Source: Clostridiales bacterium
GTDB taxonomy: Bacteria > Bacillota > Clostridia > Peptostreptococcales > Acidaminobacteraceae
Length of the DNA: 55,332 nucleotides
Direction: 5' to 3'
Assembly (NCBI GenBank): GCA_030446305.1
Contig: JASUSA010000014.1
Span: 1-55,332, forward strand
A model generated the notes under the pieces. It was not told the DNA's origin, searched no databases, and worked only from the letters and a program-made list of their open reading frames with translations. A program made the position numbers and the translations under genes. This document shows positions 52,954 through 55,332 of this stretch, piece after piece. Each line of letters opens with the position of its first letter. The first letter of the stretch is position 1.

Positions 52954-53709
52954 TTATGCCGTTGGTTTTGATGTCTTTTTAGGTGAAGTCATTTTTTTGT
53001 TTTTAAAAAGGTTGCATTGGTTTTCATTGCGCATTGCCGTTAAAATATTTTTTCGGCTGTGTGGGAGATCCTTATAGATTGTTTTGAGAAAATCACCGAT
53101 TTCTTCACGCTTTGTATGTTTGTCCATTGGACAGGGACTTTTAAACACGGGAATATGATCTTTATGGATGGTGCCGACAACTTGGGCTTCAGAAGCATCT
53201 AAAAATGGTCTAATGACGTGAACGTCTGAACGTGAGAGGTATGATTTGTACTCCAGCGTATTGAGTTTTCCCGCATATAGCATATTTAGAAAAAGTGTGG
53301 TCAGTGCATCATCGGCATGATGTCCTAACGCTAAAATGTTGAGTCCACGTTGATTCATCGCGTCTGCAAGTACCCCTCGACGCATGTTGGCGCAAAGTGC
53401 GCATGGATTTTTTTCATCGCGAATTTCAAAGACGACTTTAGCAATCTCTGTTTCGACAATGGTATAAGGCACACCGAGCTGTTCGCAAAATGCCCTGGCG
53501 CCGGATAGATCAAAGTTATTAAAACCCATGTCAACCGTAATCGCTTCGAGATGAAATTTAAAGGGACTAAAGGTCTGAAAGCGCGCGAGCAAATAGAGCA
53601 GTGCCATACTGTCCTTGCCGCCTGAAAGACCGACGGCGACGCGGTCTCCCTCTTGAATAAGAGCATAGTCTTGAATTGTTTTTCGCATAATGCCTAAAAG
53701 GCTGGTCAT
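52954..53709 (-). CDS. ttcA: TtcA-family PP-loop ATPase (tRNA 2-thiocytidine synthetase-like)
   Basis: A 251-residue PP-loop enzyme of the TtcA/TtuA family, which thiolates tRNA (TtcA acts on cytidine 32) using ATP and a [4Fe-4S] cluster. The ATP loop SGGKDS is at residues 29-34. The cluster cysteines are Cys103 and Cys106 (NPCALCANMRRG), with the third at Cys193 (SPCPMD). GHHADDALTT is a family motif. The Lys/Ser/Thr-rich C-terminal tail is probably disordered. GAGAGGT precedes the ATG at 53709. It stands alone, converging on the upstream RNA. The choice between C32 2-thiolation and another tRNA substrate is by similarity. Confidence 0.87.
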   Translation of the reverse strand: MTSLLGIMRKTIQDYALIQEGDRVAVGLSGGKDSMALLYLLARFQTFSPFKFHLEAITVDMGFNNFDLSGARAFCEQLGVPYTIVETEIAKVVFEIRDEKNPCALCANMRRGVLADAMNQRGLNILALGHHADDALTTLFLNMLYAGKLNTLEYKSYLSRSDVHVIRPFLDASEAQVVGTIHKDHIPVFKSPCPMDKHTKREEIGDFLKTIYKDLPHSRKNILTAMRNENQCNLFKNKKMTSPKKTSKPTA

Positions 53710-53792
53710 AAATTACCTCTCAAATTATGATTGCGTATTGGAACGCTGGGATAGCGCGTCATTTAGTAACGATTTTAGTGGTATCTCATAAA

Positions 53793-53822
53793 ACAGGACC
53801 TATGTAAGATCATAGGCCCTTC
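53793..53822 (-). terminator. Probable terminator of the acidic-repeat protein gene
   Basis: A 10-bp stem with one mismatch (53795-53804 with 53811-53820) leaves, on the minus strand, into GTTTTA. It lies about 100 nt after the stop of the acidic-repeat gene and before ttcA. Confidence 0.5.
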
Positions 53823-53915
53823 ATTGTATGAAAAAAATAGGATAGCATGTCATCTGGTTTCTATTAAAGCGCATTTGCGCGTAAAAATCAAGCCTGCTCT
53901 TTTTGGATCTTTGTT

Positions 53916-55316
53916 TTACTGAGATTGACCATAAGGATACACTTCGCTGTAAGTATTGCTCCAATTGCCGTCAGCATCCATGATGCGAAGGGAAATTGTA
54001 TACTCTCCAACTGTATCAAATATCGGGTATAAATTGTCGGTGATAAAGCTTTGAATGAGCTGGTCATCGTAATAGACAGACCACTCGCATGATTCGATCG
54101 GCTTGCTGCAGGCACTGGTATTGATAAAGGCAACACGGTCATCAGAAAGCGTTTCAATGCGATAAGAAGCTTCAAAGATTTCAGGCTTAAAAAAGAAACT
54201 TTTAATGCCAAAGGCAACCACGGCAATAAAGATCAACGTCATCGCAATTGGAAATATAATGGCCTGCCAAGATTTTGACATTTCAGAATTATTTTTTCTC
54301 GCTGTCGACTGTCTTTTTTTCTGTGGAGCAGAAGCTGGCTCTACAAATGGCTCTACCGAAGGCTTTACAGATGTCTCAAAAGGATCTTCTGAAGGTGTGA
54401 GGTCACAGAAATCAGGAAGATCGGCTGCTGTAGAACCGTCAAGGACGGCAGTTGCCTTGTCTGTATAATGAGTCGATGGTGCTAAAAAACTTTCCATTGT
54501 ATTTGCGAATACCATTTCAGTATCATCTGCCTCACTATCCGATACTACGCTTTCATCCTCATTAGTCTCATCATCCGATACGTCCTGTGCCATGCTTTCG
54601 ATCTCATCTACCTCAGCATCTGATACTTCCTGTGCCATGCTTTCGGTCTCATCAGCCTCAGCATCCGATACGTCCTGTGCCATGCTTTCGATCTCATCTG
54701 CCTCAGCATTTGATACGTCCTGTGTCATGCTTTTGGCATCATCAGCCTCATCATCCGATACGTCCTGTGTCATGGTTTCGGTCTCATCTACCTCAGCATC
54801 TGATACGTCCTGTGTCATGCTTTCGGCATCATCTACCCCAGCATTCAATACGTCTTGCACCATGCTTTCAGCCTCATCATCCGATGCGTCCTGTGCCATG
54901 CTTTCGGTCTCATCAGCCTCAGTATCTGATAGGTTCTGTGCCATGGTTTCGGTCTCATCAGCCTCAGCATCCGATATGTCCTGCGCCATGGTTTCGGTCT
55001 CATCTACCTCAGCATCTGAAGTTGAGGTTACTGTGGGGTGGGAATCTGCTGGCGCCACATCATGTGCAGTGAATGAAAAAGTTGAATTTTCGTTTGTCGA
55101 CGACTCTTCAACAGCAAAAGAATCATTGTTTGAGACAGAAAAAGTGAGGTGGTATTCAAAAGGAATGGCATCAATGGCCTCTGGCTTTTCATAGATAAAA
55201 ATATCCTTAAAATGCTGGATGAGTACATCCAGTGTAGGGTAAAAAACATTCCCCAATATGAGATTGTTCATGAACTGAATGTGATGCTCGTTCTTGGACA
55301 GCAGTATTTTTTCCAT
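53916..55316 (-). CDS. Membrane protein with acidic 15-residue repeats and an extracytoplasmic domain (possibly 5'-truncated by the window)
   Basis: At least 466 residues. Residues 1-100 form a soluble region of mixed sequence. About ten tandem 15-residue repeats follow (consensus DVSDAEADETESMAQ, about 100-260), highly acidic. A Pro/Ser-rich linker leads to a basic KKRQSTARK patch, then one membrane helix (about 350-372), and finally an extracytoplasmic beta-rich domain of about 95 residues that resembles a PKD-like fold (FDTVGEYTISLRIMDADG). The topology is cytoplasmic N-terminus and outside C-terminus. No ribosome binding site precedes the ATG at 55316 and the frame stays open to the window edge, so the true start may lie outside. 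Function unknown; the repeats could bind cations or a basic protein. Confidence 0.75.
   Translation of the reverse strand: MEKILLSKNEHHIQFMNNLILGNVFYPTLDVLIQHFKDIFIYEKPEAIDAIPFEYHLTFSVSNNDSFAVEESSTNENSTFSFTAHDVAPADSHPTVTSTSDAEVDETETMAQDISDAEADETETMAQNLSDTEADETESMAQDASDDEAESMVQDVLNAGVDDAESMTQDVSDAEVDETETMTQDVSDDEADDAKSMTQDVSNAEADEIESMAQDVSDAEADETESMAQEVSDAEVDEIESMAQDVSDDETNEDESVVSDSEADDTEMVFANTMESFLAPSTHYTDKATAVLDGSTAADLPDFCDLTPSEDPFETSVKPSVEPFVEPASAPQKKRQSTARKNNSEMSKSWQAIIFPIAMTLIFIAVVAFGIKSFFFKPEIFEASYRIETLSDDRVAFINTSACSKPIESCEWSVYYDDQLIQSFITDNLYPIFDTVGEYTISLRIMDADGNWSNTYSEVYPYGQSQ
54570..55020. repeat. Tandem 45-bp repeat encoding acidic repeats
   Basis: About ten direct copies of a 45-bp unit, one shortened by 9 bp, encode the acidic 15-residue repeats of the minus-strand protein. 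Copies differ by scattered substitutions and stay in frame. Two plus-strand open frames over the same stretch are mirror artefacts of the repeat. Confidence 0.85.
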
Positions 55317-55332
55317 TAAAAGGCCAATTTGA

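Noticed and set aside
54587..55194. Two plus-strand open frames over the acidic repeat region
   Set aside because: They mirror the 45-bp repeat on the opposite strand, have low-complexity Ser/His/Pro composition and lack a start signal; the minus-strand frame has a transmembrane helix and a folded C-terminal domain.

Overview
The window looks like the chromosome of an anaerobic, low-to-middle GC Firmicute of the Clostridia. The signs are strong AGGAGG-type ribosome binding sites, a tryptophan T-box leader, [FeFe]-hydrogenase maturation genes (hydG and a TM1266-type regulator), several ABC systems with Gram-positive-type regulators, and many c-di-GMP proteins. A Fusibacter/Acidaminobacter-like organism would fit, but species identity cannot be read from the sequence. 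I see no phage, transposase, integrase, rRNA, tRNA or CRISPR array.

Layout. 1-6654: a complete tryptophan operon, trpE-trpGD-trpCF-trpB-trpA, behind a sigma-A promoter and a T-box riboswitch whose specifier is TGG. Two enzyme pairs are fused (TrpG-TrpD and TrpC-TrpF), the same arrangement as in enteric bacteria, and all junctions overlap. 6655-7679: a 14-bp tandem repeat, a large nested hairpin, and a convergent CTP-synthase-like amidotransferase that lacks the usual catalytic His/Glu. 7964-12054: a LysR regulator, then alanine racemase, M20 amidohydrolase and a DppA-type D-aminopeptidase. 12319-16829: a membrane EAL protein and a cytosolic TPR-GAF-GGDEF protein, 2 nt apart. 17127-18802: the TM1266-like regulator and hydG. 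19010-22410: a soluble four-PAS hybrid histidine kinase with a Cys cluster, and a single-domain response regulator. 22464-28351: a YhcC-type radical SAM protein, a PilZ protein with a membrane anchor, a CoA-type Nudix hydrolase, an ABC exporter and a YebE/UPF0316 protein.

28651-34883: a LysR regulator divergent from a ferric-iron-type ABC importer operon (ATPase, lipoprotein, fused permease) that ends in a metallo-beta-lactamase-fold protein. 34896-36773: a YtrA-type GntR regulator with an ABC-2 transporter. 36976-38991: hflK-hflC. 39188-44385: a YihY/BrkB membrane protein and a MacB-like ATPase-FtsX permease-adaptor exporter. 44519-45118: an unknown protein.

45238-52462 holds the most unusual unit: a 1633-residue protein joining an HD domain, a long helical repeat region, a NadD-like nucleotidyltransferase and a phosphoribosyltransferase-like domain, tightly followed by a divergent lactate/malate-dehydrogenase-like protein and a Cys-rich flavodoxin-fold protein. 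I propose this as a candidate undescribed nucleotide/NAD/redox system. It is followed at about 52505-52945 by an apparent structured non-coding RNA with its own extended -10 promoter, two copies of a hairpin motif and a terminal hairpin. The window ends with ttcA and a membrane protein carrying about ten acidic 15-residue repeats, possibly cut at the window edge.

How the parts work together: the trp operon is induced by uncharged tRNA-Trp. The EAL, GGDEF and PilZ proteins could make, destroy and sense c-di-GMP. The HydG/TM1266 pair and the Cys-cluster kinase point to anaerobic redox metabolism. Functions given from motifs are family assignments made by eye, not database matches.
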